Source: Luteimonas fraxinea (lineage in GTDB: Bacteria; Pseudomonadota; Gammaproteobacteria; Xanthomonadales; Xanthomonadaceae). Taken from it: 64,000 bases of DNA. Shown here one piece after another: positions 39,800 through 48,613 of this stretch (position 1 is its first letter; every line of letters begins with the position of its first letter). Under the pieces are notes generated by a model, which searched no databases, had not been told where the DNA came from, and saw nothing but the letters and a program-made list of their open reading frames with translations. The stretch is taken from positions 3,039,001-3,103,000 of the forward strand of contig NZ_CP089507.1 in the NCBI RefSeq assembly GCF_021233355.1. The letters run 5' to 3'. The position numbers and the translations under genes are program-made.

Positions 39800-40096
39800 A
39801 TGGCGTTCAGGGGCCGGTTGTCAAACCGCCGCATCGCGCTGTTCGCGACGATCGCGGTGGTGCTGCTCGCGCTGGGCTGGATGCGCTACACCAATGCCGC
39901 GGCGCTCAGCGGCATGCCGTTCAAGGAGATGGACTGGAACGAGGACGGCGAACTGACCCGCGGCGAAGTGCTGCAGGGCTTCTTCACCGTCACTGCGGTG
40001 CGCACGCAGGAAGGCAGCCGCAGCTGTGTCGACTACCGCCGGCGCGGCTCGGCCGAATCGATCCGGGTGGAGTGCAGGACCGAAACCGCGCCCTGA
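39800..40096 (+). CDS. Small exported or membrane-anchored EF-hand protein
   Basis: 98 residues, starting 3 bp after murA. An N-terminal hydrophobic helix (IALFATIAVVLLALGW) is either an anchor or an uncleaved signal. Residues near 45-56, DWNEDGELTRGE, match the canonical 12-residue calcium loop with acidic or polar groups at 1, 3, 5, 9 and 12. A Cys pair occurs near the C-terminus (SRSCVDY and RVECR). It has only one EF-hand loop. Not recognised as a named family; ligand binding is inferred. Confidence 0.75.
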   Translation: MAFRGRLSNRRIALFATIAVVLLALGWMRYTNAAALSGMPFKEMDWNEDGELTRGEVLQGFFTVTAVRTQEGSRSCVDYRRRGSAESIRVECRTETAP

Positions 40097-40117
40097 GGCG
40101 CGGTCGCCGGAACCCAC

Positions 40118-40146
40118 AAAAAAGGCCCCGCGATGCGGGGCCTTTT
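40118..40146. terminator. Bidirectional intrinsic terminator
   Basis: A 12-bp stem, AAAAGGCCCCGC and GCGGGGCCTTTT (40120-40131 and 40135-40146), with loop GAT. The A-run and T-run make it work on both strands. It separates the convergent murA unit and the purM unit. Confidence 0.9.
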
Positions 40147-40165
40147 GCTTGATGCGATGCGCGGA

Positions 40166-40882
40166 TCAGTTGACCGATTGCAGACGCATGTCGATGTGGT
40201 CCTTGCCGTCGCGACGCTGCAGCAGGCGCGCCGGCACCGGCATGTCGTCGACGATCCACGCGATGATCTCGCGGCGTCCGTCAGTACGCACGACCTTGGT
40301 GGCTTCCATCGAACGACCGCCGACGGTCACCTGTTCGGTGCCCTGGCGTTCGAACAGCTGGCGCTTCGCGCGGCCGTCTTCGACCAGGCGGTAGCGCAGC
40401 GGCGACTTGCCGGCCTGCACGTCACGCACCAGCACGAGGTTCATCAGCATGCCGTCGAGATCGCCGGTCTGCAGCTTCACCGGTCCGCCCTGTCCGTCAC
40501 GCACGTCGCCGGCGAAACGGGCCTCGCCCGCGTTCCAGTCGTACGTGGTGTTGAGTTCGCGGTTCTTCATCAGCATCGCCGCAAGGCCGGATTCGCCGCG
40601 CTGCGAGTCGCTGCTCGACACCGGACGCCACTGCTCGCCGTTCGCTTCGAAGGTCGTCGTCTGCTCCAGACGCGCGCCAGCGCCCGCGACCTGCAGGCCG
40701 TACTTCCAGCGGTTGCCGCCTTCCTGCGCGAGATTCATGTTCGCCTGCGCGCGCATGCCCATGTAGTTGGCCTGGTAGGTCGCGGTGAACGGCTCGATCG
40801 CCATCGCGGGCAGCGCAGCGAAGGCCAACAGCGCAGCGCCGGTAGCGGTCAGCAGTCGGGTCATGGGGGCTCGTGTCTTCAT
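40166..40882 (-). CDS. DUF3108 domain exported protein 2
   Basis: 238 residues from the ATG at 40882 (an ATG at 40864 is also possible). It has a signal peptide (LLTATGAALLAFAALPAMA) and a mature DUF3108-type beta-rich domain: FTATYQANYMGMRAQANMNL, TYDWNAGEARF, and the C-terminal IIAWIVDDMPVPARLLQRRDG. It is a paralogue of the upstream gene (shared FVATYDAWYQGK/FTATYQANYMGM and WIVDDMPVP/WVADGVPTP). It overlaps that gene by ATGA. Family function is unknown. Confidence 0.85.
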   Translation of the reverse strand: MKTRAPMTRLLTATGAALLAFAALPAMAIEPFTATYQANYMGMRAQANMNLAQEGGNRWKYGLQVAGAGARLEQTTTFEANGEQWRPVSSSDSQRGESGLAAMLMKNRELNTTYDWNAGEARFAGDVRDGQGGPVKLQTGDLDGMLMNLVLVRDVQAGKSPLRYRLVEDGRAKRQLFERQGTEQVTVGGRSMEATKVVRTDGRREIIAWIVDDMPVPARLLQRRDGKDHIDMRLQSVN

Positions 40883-41604
40883 TGTGGTGCTCCTTGGTAT
40901 TCGACCAGGCGCAGGTCCACCGCGTCCTCGCCATCTTCGCGTTGCAGGATCCGGACCGGCGTCGGTACGCCGTCCGCGACCCAGATGATCATCTCGTCGT
41001 TGCCGCCGTTGGTTCGTGAAACGCGCAACGCCGAATAACTGATGTCGCCGACCTGCACGAGCTCCGGCTCGGCGGCCGCCTGGTAGGCGTACTGGCGCAC
41101 GCGGCCGCCGTCGACGAAGCGGTACTGCAGTGTCGCGTTCGGCGCGGCATCGCGCATCACTGCCAGATTGATCAGCAGCGCGCTCATGTCGCCGGGTTGC
41201 AGCGGTACCGGATCGCGGCGACGCTTGCTCAGATCGCCGGTCCAGCGTGCGACATTGTTGGCCCAGTCGTAGACGCCCTCGACCTTGCGGTTGAAGAACA
41301 CCGCAGCCTTGCGCGTCGTGCTCTGGCGCAGCGGGCGGTAGACGGTGCCGACCACGTCGAACAGCGTGTCCTGTTCCAGATTCAGACCGAGGATGCCGGC
41401 GAAACCGCGGTTGCCACGGATGCCCAGATCCACCTGCCACTGCGCGCCCTGCGGTTGCAGGCGCATTGTCGCCGTGCCGGCCTGCTTGCCCTGGTACCAG
41501 GCGTCGTAGGTCGCGACGAACGGCTCCAGCCCGGCACCGCGCGCGGCCGTGGGCCACGCGACGATCAGCAGGGCGGTCGCGAACAGGGAGAGGAGGGCGC
41601 GCAT
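40879..41604 (-). CDS. DUF3108 domain exported protein 1
   Basis: 241 residues with an N-terminal signal peptide (LLSLFATALLIVAWPTAARG). DUF3108 strands: EPFVATYDAWYQGKQAGTATMRL, VFFNRKVEGVYDWANN and the C-terminal MIIWVADGVPTPVRILQREDG. It lies 10 bp after purN and overlaps its paralogue by ATGA, so the two probably act together in the periplasm. Function unknown. The pairing looks like a recent tandem duplication that has since diverged. Confidence 0.85.
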   Translation of the reverse strand: MRALLSLFATALLIVAWPTAARGAGLEPFVATYDAWYQGKQAGTATMRLQPQGAQWQVDLGIRGNRGFAGILGLNLEQDTLFDVVGTVYRPLRQSTTRKAAVFFNRKVEGVYDWANNVARWTGDLSKRRRDPVPLQPGDMSALLINLAVMRDAAPNATLQYRFVDGGRVRQYAYQAAAEPELVQVGDISYSALRVSRTNGGNDEMIIWVADGVPTPVRILQREDGEDAVDLRLVEYQGAPQ

Positions 41605-41614
41605 AGGACGGGCA

Positions 41615-42271
41615 TCATGCGAAGCAATCAGTGGCTGCCAGCTGAAGCGGCGCGGCGGCGCGTTGGCCGTCGACATGAACGCCGTCTTCATGCAGCCGCA
41701 CGCGACCGGCGGCGATCCAGCGCAAGGTCTCCCGTAGCAGGGAATGTTCGCGGCCCAGGACGCGTGCCGACAGCGTCCCGGCATCGTCGCCGGGCAGCAC
41801 CGGCACCCGCGCCTGCGCGATGACCGGGCCACCGTCGAGCTCGGCGGTCACGTAATGCACGCTGGCGCCGTGTTCCGGCACGCCGGCATCGAGCGCGCGC
41901 TGGTGCGTGTGCAGGCCCTTGAAGTCGGGCAGCAGCGAAGGATGGATGTTGATCATCCTGCCGGCGCGCGCGGTCATGACCTCGGCGCCGATCAGACGCA
42001 TATAACCGGCGCAGACGATCAGGTCGGGCCCTGCGGCATCGAGGGCGCCGAACAGCGCGGCGTCGTGCGCGGCGCGGTCGGCGAAATCGCGCGGTCGGAT
42101 CGCATGCGCCTGCAGGCCGGCGTCGCGGGCGCGCACCAGCGCCTGTGCGTCCTTGCGGTCGGACCAGGCGCCGATGACTTCGGCGTCCAGCGTGCCGGCC
42201 GCGATCGCATCGAGGATCGCCTGCAGATTGCTGCCGCGGCCCGAGGCCAGCACCGCCAGTCGCATCGTCAT
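41615..42271 (-). CDS. purN: Phosphoribosylglycinamide formyltransferase, PurN type
   Basis: 218 residues from the ATG at 42271 (an ATG two codons on is also usable). It transfers formyl from 10-formyl-THF to GAR in purine synthesis. The GRGSNLQAI nucleotide loop and the catalytic Asn-His-Asp set (INIHPSLLPDFKG, and Asp of HYVTAELDGGPVIAQ) are intact. It overlaps the membrane-protein gene by ATGA. Confidence 0.95.
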   Translation of the reverse strand: MTMRLAVLASGRGSNLQAILDAIAAGTLDAEVIGAWSDRKDAQALVRARDAGLQAHAIRPRDFADRAAHDAALFGALDAAGPDLIVCAGYMRLIGAEVMTARAGRMINIHPSLLPDFKGLHTHQRALDAGVPEHGASVHYVTAELDGGPVIAQARVPVLPGDDAGTLSARVLGREHSLLRETLRWIAAGRVRLHEDGVHVDGQRAAAPLQLAATDCFA

Positions 42272-42732
42272 CGGCGTGCGCCCGCGACGTCGAACAGAGC
42301 ACGTGTGTCGGGGCGCTGCAGGATCACCAGCGTGGCGATGCCCAGCGCGGTGCCGAGCGGCACATGCAGGCAGAGCAGCGCGGCGACGGTCGTGCACAGG
42401 CCGGTGCGCGTATGCCGCAGCAGATGCAGGCCGGACCAGATGCACAGCACGCCGCCGATCAGCGAGCCGATGGTCAGCACCCCGAAGACCGCGATCGTCG
42501 CCTTGCCGACGGGATCGGTGAAGCCTTCGGCGGCTTCCTGGGTGAAGCCGAACACCAGAATGATGCCGAAGACCACGGCGCCGGCGAGCGAAAGCGCGCC
42601 GAGGATGTGATGCAGCACGCCGAGCGTGCGCAGCTGGCTGGACGCTGCGGCAGGCGACACCGGCACGCGCAACGCCGGCGATGCAGTCGCCGGCGGCGCG
42701 TATGGAGACGCGGGTTCGGATCCGGCCGACAC
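42268..42732 (-). CDS. Small integral membrane protein of unknown function, between purM and purN
   Basis: 154 residues with about 3 or 4 hydrophobic segments (LGVLHHILGALSLAGAVVF, ATIAVFGVLTIGSLIGGVL, and the C-terminal LGTALGIATLVIL). The N-terminal 30 residues are Ala/Pro/Ser-rich. Not recognised as a named family. It lies 10 bp after purM and overlaps purN by ATGA, so it is made with purine-synthesis enzymes, with no obvious reason. Confidence 0.8.
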   Translation of the reverse strand: MSAGSEPASPYAPPATASPALRVPVSPAAASSQLRTLGVLHHILGALSLAGAVVFGIILVFGFTQEAAEGFTDPVGKATIAVFGVLTIGSLIGGVLCIWSGLHLLRHTRTGLCTTVAALLCLHVPLGTALGIATLVILQRPDTRALFDVAGARR

Positions 42733-42742
42733 GGCGCCTGAA

Positions 42743-43786
42743 TCAGCTGATGCGGACGCGATCGCCGTCGCGGGCTTCGATCACTTCGCCGATCGTCCAG
42801 TGGGCGAGCTCCAGACCATCGAGCGCGGTGCCGAACGCGGCCACGCTGTCTGCCGGCACCACCAGCACGAAGCCGATGCCGCAGTTGAACGTGCGCCACA
42901 TCTCGTGATCGGCGACCGCGCCTTCTCGCTGCAGCCACTCGAACACCGGCGGCTGCGGCCACGATTTCGCGTCAATAGTCAGGCCGAGGCCATCCGGAAT
43001 CACGCGGATGATGTTTTCGGTCAGGCCGCCGCCGGTGACGTGGGCCATCGCGTGCAGCTGCGGGCCAAGATCGCTGCGCAGCAGTTCCAGCACTGGCTTC
43101 ACGTACAGCGTGGTCGGCGCCATCAGCGCGTCGACCAGATTCACGCCGCCGACTTCGATGTCGGTCGGGCGGCCGGCGCGTTCGAAGATGCGGCGGATCA
43201 GCGAATAGCCGTTGGAGTGCGGGCCGCTGGACGCGATGCCGACCAGCACGTCGCCGGCCTGCACCTTGCTGCCGTCGCGCAGTTCGGATTTCTCGACCGC
43301 GCCGACGGTGAAGCCGGCCAGGTCGTACTCGCCGATGCCGTACATGTCCGGCATCTCGGCCGTTTCGCCGCCGATCAACGCGCAGCCCGACAGTTCGCAG
43401 CCGCGGGCAATACCGCCGATCACGGACGCGGTGGTGTCGATGTCGAGCTTGCCGGTGGCGAAATAGTCGAGGAAGAACAGCGGCTCGGCGCCCTGCACCA
43501 GCACGTCGTTGACGCACATCGCGACCAGATCGATGCCGATCGTGTCGTGGCGGCCGAACTGCTGGGCCAGCTTGAGCTTGGTGCCCACGCCGTCGGTGCC
43601 GGAGACCAGCACCGGTTCGCGGTACTTGCCCGAGAGGTCGAACAGCGCGCCGAAACCGCCCAGGCCACCCATGACCTCGGGCCGGAAGCTGCGCTTGACC
43701 AGCGGCTTGATGCGTTCGACGAGTGCGTTGCCTGCGTCGATATCGACGCCTGCATCGCGGTAGGTCAGGGGAGTGGGAGCAGTCAC
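42743..43786 (-). CDS. purM: Phosphoribosylformylglycinamidine cyclo-ligase
   Basis: 347 residues from a GTG at 43786. It closes the AIR ring with ATP in purine synthesis. [21 protein letters not shown] and GGETAEMP are the family motifs, and all are present. It heads the operon purM-membrane protein-purN-DUF3108-DUF3108. TAAAAT about 30 bp upstream is a credible -10. Secure. Confidence 0.97.
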   Translation of the reverse strand: MTAPTPLTYRDAGVDIDAGNALVERIKPLVKRSFRPEVMGGLGGFGALFDLSGKYREPVLVSGTDGVGTKLKLAQQFGRHDTIGIDLVAMCVNDVLVQGAEPLFFLDYFATGKLDIDTTASVIGGIARGCELSGCALIGGETAEMPDMYGIGEYDLAGFTVGAVEKSELRDGSKVQAGDVLVGIASSGPHSNGYSLIRRIFERAGRPTDIEVGGVNLVDALMAPTTLYVKPVLELLRSDLGPQLHAMAHVTGGGLTENIIRVIPDGLGLTIDAKSWPQPPVFEWLQREGAVADHEMWRTFNCGIGFVLVVPADSVAAFGTALDGLELAHWTIGEVIEARDGDRVRIS

Positions 43787-43816
43787 GGCAGCCGTCGCAA
43801 GGCGGGAAGACCGCGG

Positions 43817-43822
43817 ATTTTA
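43817..43822 (-). promoter_or_regulatory. Putative -10 of purM operon
   Basis: TAAAAT on the minus strand, five of six consensus, about 30 bp before the purM GTG. No PurR-like palindrome was recognised next to it. Confidence 0.5.
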
Positions 43823-43932
43823 GCAGCCGCCCGGCTCGCAGTCGTGGCCTGTGCATCGGCGTCGCCACGGACCGTCCGCATCGTTTATGGCACCATCGCG
43901 CCTCGATGACGCCCCGATCCAGGACTTGCCGG

Positions 43933-45027
43933 ATGCACCGCCCGAAGCGCTCGTTCAACATGATGACGTGGCTGCTGGCCGCGCTGCTGGGCACGTTCGC
44001 CGTGTCGGGAACCGCTTCCGCGCAGCGCGTGGAAGGCGACCGGGCCGCGGCCGTCGGCCTGTATGCGGCTGAAATTCCGGTGCGCAGCCAGAGCGAATCC
44101 GAGCGCGAGGCCGGCTTCACCCGCGCGCTGGCGCAGGTGCTCGGCAAGCTGTCGGGCGACCGCAACGCGGCCCAGCGCCCGGGCGTGTCGCAGGAACTCC
44201 GCCGCGCGGCCCAGTACGTCGAGGGCTATGATTACCGCCAGGACGAGGGCGTGTCCTCGCGCGGCTCGCCGACCTTCACCACCACGCTGGTCGTGCGCTT
44301 CCGCCAGGACGATGTGGACGCCGTTGCCGGCGCGCTGGGCCTGCCGGTGTGGCCGGATCCGCGGCCCAAGCCGGTGATGTGGCTGGCGATCGACGACGGC
44401 TCCGGCCCGCGTCTCGTCGCGCTGCAGCAGAACAACGTGGCCCGCCCGACGCTGCAGCGTGCGATCGAGCGCGGCTACCGCCTCGGCCTGCCGACCGGCA
44501 ACGCCGCCGAGCAGGCCGCAGTGGGTGCGATCTGGCGCGGTGACACCGCTTCCGTCGCGCGCATCTCGTCGCGCTACAACCCGCCGATGCAGCTGATCGG
44601 CAAGCTCTACCGCGACGGCGCCGGCTGGAAGGCCGACTGGATTTTCGTCGACAGCGGCCGCGTGCTCGCGCGCTGGAGCGAGACCGGCGCCGATGCCCGT
44701 CGCACGCTGGCCAGCGGCGCCGACGGCGCAGCCGATGCATTGACCAAGCGTTATGCGCGTACCAGCCCGACCGGTGCGCCGTCGACGCAGGCGATCGTAT
44801 TCTCCGGCATCAACAGCAGCGCCGACTACGTGAAGCTGTCCGCGCAACTTCAGCGCATGTCGGTGGTGCGCGGCATCCGTCCGGTCCGGGCGACGCCGCT
44901 GGGGCTGGAAGTGCAGCTCGATCTGCTCACCGGCCTGACCGGCTTCCGCCGCATGGCCGACGAGAACGTGTTCGTGGAAGCCGACGGCAACATCGAGGGC
45001 GTCACGCCCGTGTTCCATCTGCGTTGA
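43933..45027 (+). CDS. DUF2066 exported protein
   Basis: 364 residues from the ATG at 43933, which leads into a clear signal peptide (MMTWLLAALLGTFAVSGTASA). The mature part has a DUF2066 pattern: YAAEIPV.SQSE.ERE.GF.RAL..VL.KLSGD near residues 45-75, and repeated beta-alpha units. This family sits between purM and perM/hda in many gammaproteobacteria, which is the order here. Function unknown. Confidence 0.85.
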   Translation: MHRPKRSFNMMTWLLAALLGTFAVSGTASAQRVEGDRAAAVGLYAAEIPVRSQSESEREAGFTRALAQVLGKLSGDRNAAQRPGVSQELRRAAQYVEGYDYRQDEGVSSRGSPTFTTTLVVRFRQDDVDAVAGALGLPVWPDPRPKPVMWLAIDDGSGPRLVALQQNNVARPTLQRAIERGYRLGLPTGNAAEQAAVGAIWRGDTASVARISSRYNPPMQLIGKLYRDGAGWKADWIFVDSGRVLARWSETGADARRTLASGADGAADALTKRYARTSPTGAPSTQAIVFSGINSSADYVKLSAQLQRMSVVRGIRPVRATPLGLEVQLDLLTGLTGFRRMADENVFVEADGNIEGVTPVFHLR

Positions 45028-45061
45028 TCCCTTCTTCGCTGTACCGCACGGACCGCCACCG

Positions 45062-46246
45062 ATGATCCAGACCGACCCCGCGAACGCCGACATCGCGCGT
45101 TTCCTCAAGCGCCTGCAATGGGGTCTGGTGGCGTTCGCCGTCGGCTACGTGATCTGGCTGCTCGGCCCGATCCTGACGCCGTTCGTGCTGGCGCTGCTGC
45201 TCGGCTGGCTCGGCGATCCGCTGGTCGATCGCCTCGAGCGTCGCGGCCGGTCGCGTGCGGTCGCGGTGACGCTGGTGTTCCTGTTGATGACGCTGCTGCT
45301 GGCGCTGGTGCTGATCATCCTGGTGCCGATGATCGAGCGGCAGATCGTCACCCTGATCGACAGCCTGCCGCAGTACCGCGACTGGCTGCTCGGCACCGCG
45401 CTGCCTTGGATCGAGCAGCGCACCGGCTACGAAGTGATGTCGTGGCTGGACACCGACCGCCTGATCGAACTGATTCGCGGCCACTGGCAGCAGGCCGGCG
45501 GCGTCGCGGCGACGGTGCTGGCCTATGCATCGCGTTCGGGCTTTGCGATCCTCGCGCTGGTCATCAATCTGGTGCTGGTGCCGATCCTAGCGTTCTACTT
45601 CATGCGCGACTGGGATCTGCTGGTCGAGCGCGTGGCCGCGCTCATCCCGCGCGACCATATCGACACCGCGACCCGCCTCGCACGCGAAACCAGCGAATCG
45701 CTGGGTGGCTTCCTGCGCGGCCAGTTCCTGGTGATGCTGGGACAGGGCGCGATCTATGCGGTCGGCATGTCGATCGTCGGCCTGCGTCTGGGCCTGCTGA
45801 TCGGCATGGTCGCCGGCCTGATCAGTTTCATTCCGTATCTCGGCGCGACCGTCGGCATCCTGCTCGCGCTGATCGCGGCCATCGTGCAGGCGCAGGGCTT
45901 CGACTGGCAGCTGCTGATCCTGATCGGCGTGGTGTTCACGATCGGCCAGCTGGTCGAGAGCTACGTGCTGACGCCGCGTCTGGTCGGTGATCGCATCGGC
46001 CTGCATCCGGTCGCGGTGATCTTCGCCGTGCTCGCGGGCGGCCAGCTGTTCGGCTTCCTCGGCATGCTGCTGGCGCTGCCGGTGGCCGCGGTCGTCAACG
46101 TGCTGCTGCGCTACGCGCACGAGCGCTACACGCACAGCCGCCTGTACGCCGGCGACAAGCCGGACATCGAAATCGCAGGTGCGGCGACGTCGCAGCGTCC
46201 GGTGATCATCGTGACCGACACCAAGGGTCTGGACGGCGAGCGTTGA
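45062..46246 (+). CDS. AI-2E family (PerM-like) membrane permease
   Basis: 394 residues with about 8 membrane helices. TM1-2 (IWLLGPILTPFVLALLLGWL) and the C-terminal FIPYLGATVGILLALI and ESYVLTPRLVGDRIGL are the family signatures. Members export autoinducer-2 or act as Na+/H+ antiporters in some cases; here the substrate is unknown. It follows the DUF2066 gene after 34 bp and precedes hda by 7 bp. Confidence 0.9.
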   Translation: MIQTDPANADIARFLKRLQWGLVAFAVGYVIWLLGPILTPFVLALLLGWLGDPLVDRLERRGRSRAVAVTLVFLLMTLLLALVLIILVPMIERQIVTLIDSLPQYRDWLLGTALPWIEQRTGYEVMSWLDTDRLIELIRGHWQQAGGVAATVLAYASRSGFAILALVINLVLVPILAFYFMRDWDLLVERVAALIPRDHIDTATRLARETSESLGGFLRGQFLVMLGQGAIYAVGMSIVGLRLGLLIGMVAGLISFIPYLGATVGILLALIAAIVQAQGFDWQLLILIGVVFTIGQLVESYVLTPRLVGDRIGLHPVAVIFAVLAGGQLFGFLGMLLALPVAAVVNVLLRYAHERYTHSRLYAGDKPDIEIAGAATSQRPVIIVTDTKGLDGER

Positions 46247-46253
46247 GTCCGGC

Positions 46254-46955
46254 ATGAGTGGTCCATCGCCCCAGCTGCCGCTGGCGCTCCGGTATCCGCC
46301 GGACCAGCGGCTCGAAACCTTCGTCGCCGACGATGCCGCGTTGCTGCCGCAGCTGCGCGACTTCGCGCTGGCCGGCGTGCGCCGCGGGCTCTACGTTGAA
46401 GGCGCCTCGGGCACCGGCAAGACCCACCTCGCGATCGCGCTGTGCGCGGAAGCCGACCGGCTCGGCCGGCGCGCCGTGTACCTGCCGCTGCGCGGCATTG
46501 CCGGTCGCCTGCGCGACGCCGCGCAGGCACTCGATGGTCATGATCTGGTCGCGATCGACGACGTCGATGCGATCGCCGGCGACCGCGACGACGAGGTCGC
46601 GCTGTTCGATCTGCACAACCGGCTGCACGACGCCGGACGCGCGGTGTTCTACACCGCGTCAGCGTCTCCGGACGCGCTGGCACTCGGCCTGCCGGATCTG
46701 CGCTCGCGACTCGGCCAGTGCATCCGCGTGCCGCTGCCGGTGCTCGACGACGCCGGCCGCCACGACCTGCTGCGTCTGCGCGCCGAACGTCGCGGCCTGC
46801 AGGTCGACGCCGCGACGATCGACTGGCTGCTGCGCCGCCATGATCGCGATCTCCCGGCGCTCACCGCGCTGCTGGATCGTCTCGATCACGCCTCACTCGC
46901 CTCACAGCGACGGCTGACCGTGCCGTTCGTGCGGCAGGTACTGGCGCTCGACTGA
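46254..46955 (+). CDS. hda: DnaA regulatory inactivator Hda
   Basis: 233 residues. The N-terminal PQLPLAL matches the beta-clamp-binding motif needed for RIDA. The AAA+ core has Walker A GASGTGKTHLA and Walker B AIDDVDA. It lacks the DNA-binding domain IV of DnaA, which separates Hda from DnaA. It stimulates ATP hydrolysis by DnaA after initiation. It is the last gene of a DUF2066-perM-hda set. Confidence 0.92.
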   Translation: MSGPSPQLPLALRYPPDQRLETFVADDAALLPQLRDFALAGVRRGLYVEGASGTGKTHLAIALCAEADRLGRRAVYLPLRGIAGRLRDAAQALDGHDLVAIDDVDAIAGDRDDEVALFDLHNRLHDAGRAVFYTASASPDALALGLPDLRSRLGQCIRVPLPVLDDAGRHDLLRLRAERRGLQVDAATIDWLLRRHDRDLPALTALLDRLDHASLASQRRLTVPFVRQVLALD

Positions 46956-47001
46956 GCGCGCGACTGGCGAAAGCCTCTCCAGGACGCTCCCGCGAAAACA
47001 C

Positions 47002-47727
47002 TCAACCCAAGGTTGCATCCAGCTGCGCCAGCCGCTCGGGCGTGCCGACATCTGTCCAGCGCCCCGGATGATGCGCGCCGGTCACGCGATCGTTCGTCAT
47101 CGCCGCGCGCAGCAACGGCGCGAGCTTGAATCGCGGCGGTTCCAGATGGACGCCAGGCACGCTGCCAATGATGTCGCGCCAGTCGTGCAGCAGGGCAGGG
47201 CGATAGACGCCGATCCCCGAGAACGTCAGCTTCGACGCGCCATCGCTGCGCACGTCCGCGCCGTCCAGTGCGAAATCGCCTGCGGAGTTGTGCGCGGGAT
47301 TGTCGACCAGCACCAGATGCGCATCGCCCTCCGGCTCGGCCGGCAGCCGCGCGAAGTCGTAATCGCTCCAGATGTCGCCGTTGACCGCGATGAAGGGCGC
47401 GTCGTCCAGCAGGCGCAGCGCGTGCAACATGCCGCCGCCGGTTTCGAGTGGTGGCGCGCCTTCGTGCGAATAGTGCAGCCGCAGTCCCCAGCGGCTGCCG
47501 TCGCCGAGCGCGGGTTCGAAGCGGTCGGCGAGCCAGGACACGTTGACCACGACATCGCGCACGCAGAGCGCGGCGAGCTTTTCCAGATGCCAGACGATCA
47601 GCGGCTTGCCGCCAGCCGCCAGCAGCGGCTTGGGTGTGGTGTCGGTCAGCGGCCGCATGCGTTCGCCCAGACCCGCAGCGAAGATCAGGGCCTGGCGGTG
47701 GCGGGCAGGTGCAGGCGCGTTCGACAC
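47002..47727 (-). CDS. murU: N-acetylmuramate alpha-1-phosphate uridylyltransferase-like nucleotidyltransferase
   Basis: 241 residues from a GTG at 47727. The nucleotidyltransferase loop AAGLGERMRPLTDTTPKPLL, the VNGDIW metal segment and LVLVDNPAHN match MurU. MurU makes UDP-MurNAc in the cell-wall recycling route that bypasses MurA. Its usual partner amgK is not adjacent here: hda is convergent on one side and a DUF6491 gene is divergent on the other. Confidence 0.85.
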   Translation of the reverse strand: MSNAPAPARHRQALIFAAGLGERMRPLTDTTPKPLLAAGGKPLIVWHLEKLAALCVRDVVVNVSWLADRFEPALGDGSRWGLRLHYSHEGAPPLETGGGMLHALRLLDDAPFIAVNGDIWSDYDFARLPAEPEGDAHLVLVDNPAHNSAGDFALDGADVRSDGASKLTFSGIGVYRPALLHDWRDIIGSVPGVHLEPPRFKLAPLLRAAMTNDRVTGAHHPGRWTDVGTPERLAQLDATLG

Positions 47728-47886
47728 GGCGGATCCAGCAGGGCGGGCGCGACAGCGTAACCGTCAGCCGCAGTGCCGGCGAGCCGGCCCGCGGCTGAAC
47801 GTCGGCGGCGCGTTGCCAGGTGTGCGGCGCATGCCTGGCGCATCATCGAGCGCATCTTCGCAATCGTGCATTCGCAGGAGCCCATC

Positions 47887-48360
47887 ATGGTCTCGACCGT
47901 CCGCCGCCGTCTTCGCATCGCAGCAGCGCTGCTCGCGGCGTTCGCACTCGCCGCCTGCGGGACCTTTCCGCGCACCACCGACGCCGAGAAGTACGCGCTC
48001 TACGACGCGCATGCCGGCGCAGCGGTCGATCATTTCCGCTACTTCGGTTCGATCAACGGCTGGACGCCGCTCGGCGATTCGGCGCTCGCGGTGTGGACGC
48101 GGCCGAGCGAGGCCTGGCTGCTGGATCTGTCGGGCACCTGCCAGGATCTCACGTTCACTCCGGCGATCGGGCTGACGAGCCGCATGAATCGCGTCAATGC
48201 GCGATTCGACAAGGTGCTGGTGCGCAGTCGCGGGTCGATCAGCATGCCGTGCCACATCCAGCAGATCCGTCCGCTGGACATCAAGGCGATCCGCGCCGCA
48301 GAGAAGCGCAATCCCGAAGGCGCGCCTTCGATGGATCAGGCGTCGGACGCGGGCACGTAA
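47887..48360 (+). CDS. DUF6491-like lipoprotein
   Basis: 157 residues from the ATG at 47887, preceded by AGGAG. It has a signal peptide and lipobox LAACG at about 21-25, so is probably lipidated. The mature part has [22 protein letters not shown] and two Cys (SGTCQDL and SMPCHIQQI) likely to form a disulphide, as in the DUF6491 family. Function unknown. Its last 25 bp overlap the yggX gene on the other strand. Confidence 0.78.
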   Translation: MVSTVRRRLRIAAALLAAFALAACGTFPRTTDAEKYALYDAHAGAAVDHFRYFGSINGWTPLGDSALAVWTRPSEAWLLDLSGTCQDLTFTPAIGLTSRMNRVNARFDKVLVRSRGSISMPCHIQQIRPLDIKAIRAAEKRNPEGAPSMDQASDAGT

Positions 48361-48611
48361 CCGGCCACGGTGCCGGTCTGACGTTCGAACAGGTACTTGC
48401 GCATCTCGCCTTCGATGAAGGCGCGGTGCTTGGGATCCAGCGGCGACAGTCGGTTCTCGTTGATCAGCATGGTCTGGTGCGCCAGCCAGCGCGCCCAGGC
48501 CGGCTTGCCGATCTCGGCGAAGACCTGCTTGCCGAGTTCGCCGGGCCAGGGGATGAAATCCAGTCCGTCGGTTTCGGTCTGGTCGTGGACGCAGAAGACG
48601 CGTCGGCTCAT
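48336..48611 (-). CDS. yggX: YggX-type oxidative damage protection/Fe trafficking protein
   Basis: 91 residues from the ATG at 48611. The N-terminal Cys (SRRVFCV), [12 protein letters not shown], and the [15 protein letters not shown] block are the family signature. It protects Fe-S clusters against oxidation and is encoded next to mutY in most gammaproteobacteria. The gene begins 2 bp after mutY ends. Confidence 0.95.
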   Translation of the reverse strand: MSRRVFCVHDQTETDGLDFIPWPGELGKQVFAEIGKPAWARWLAHQTMLINENRLSPLDPKHRAFIEGEMRKYLFERQTGTVAGYVPASDA

Positions 48612-48613
48612 GG

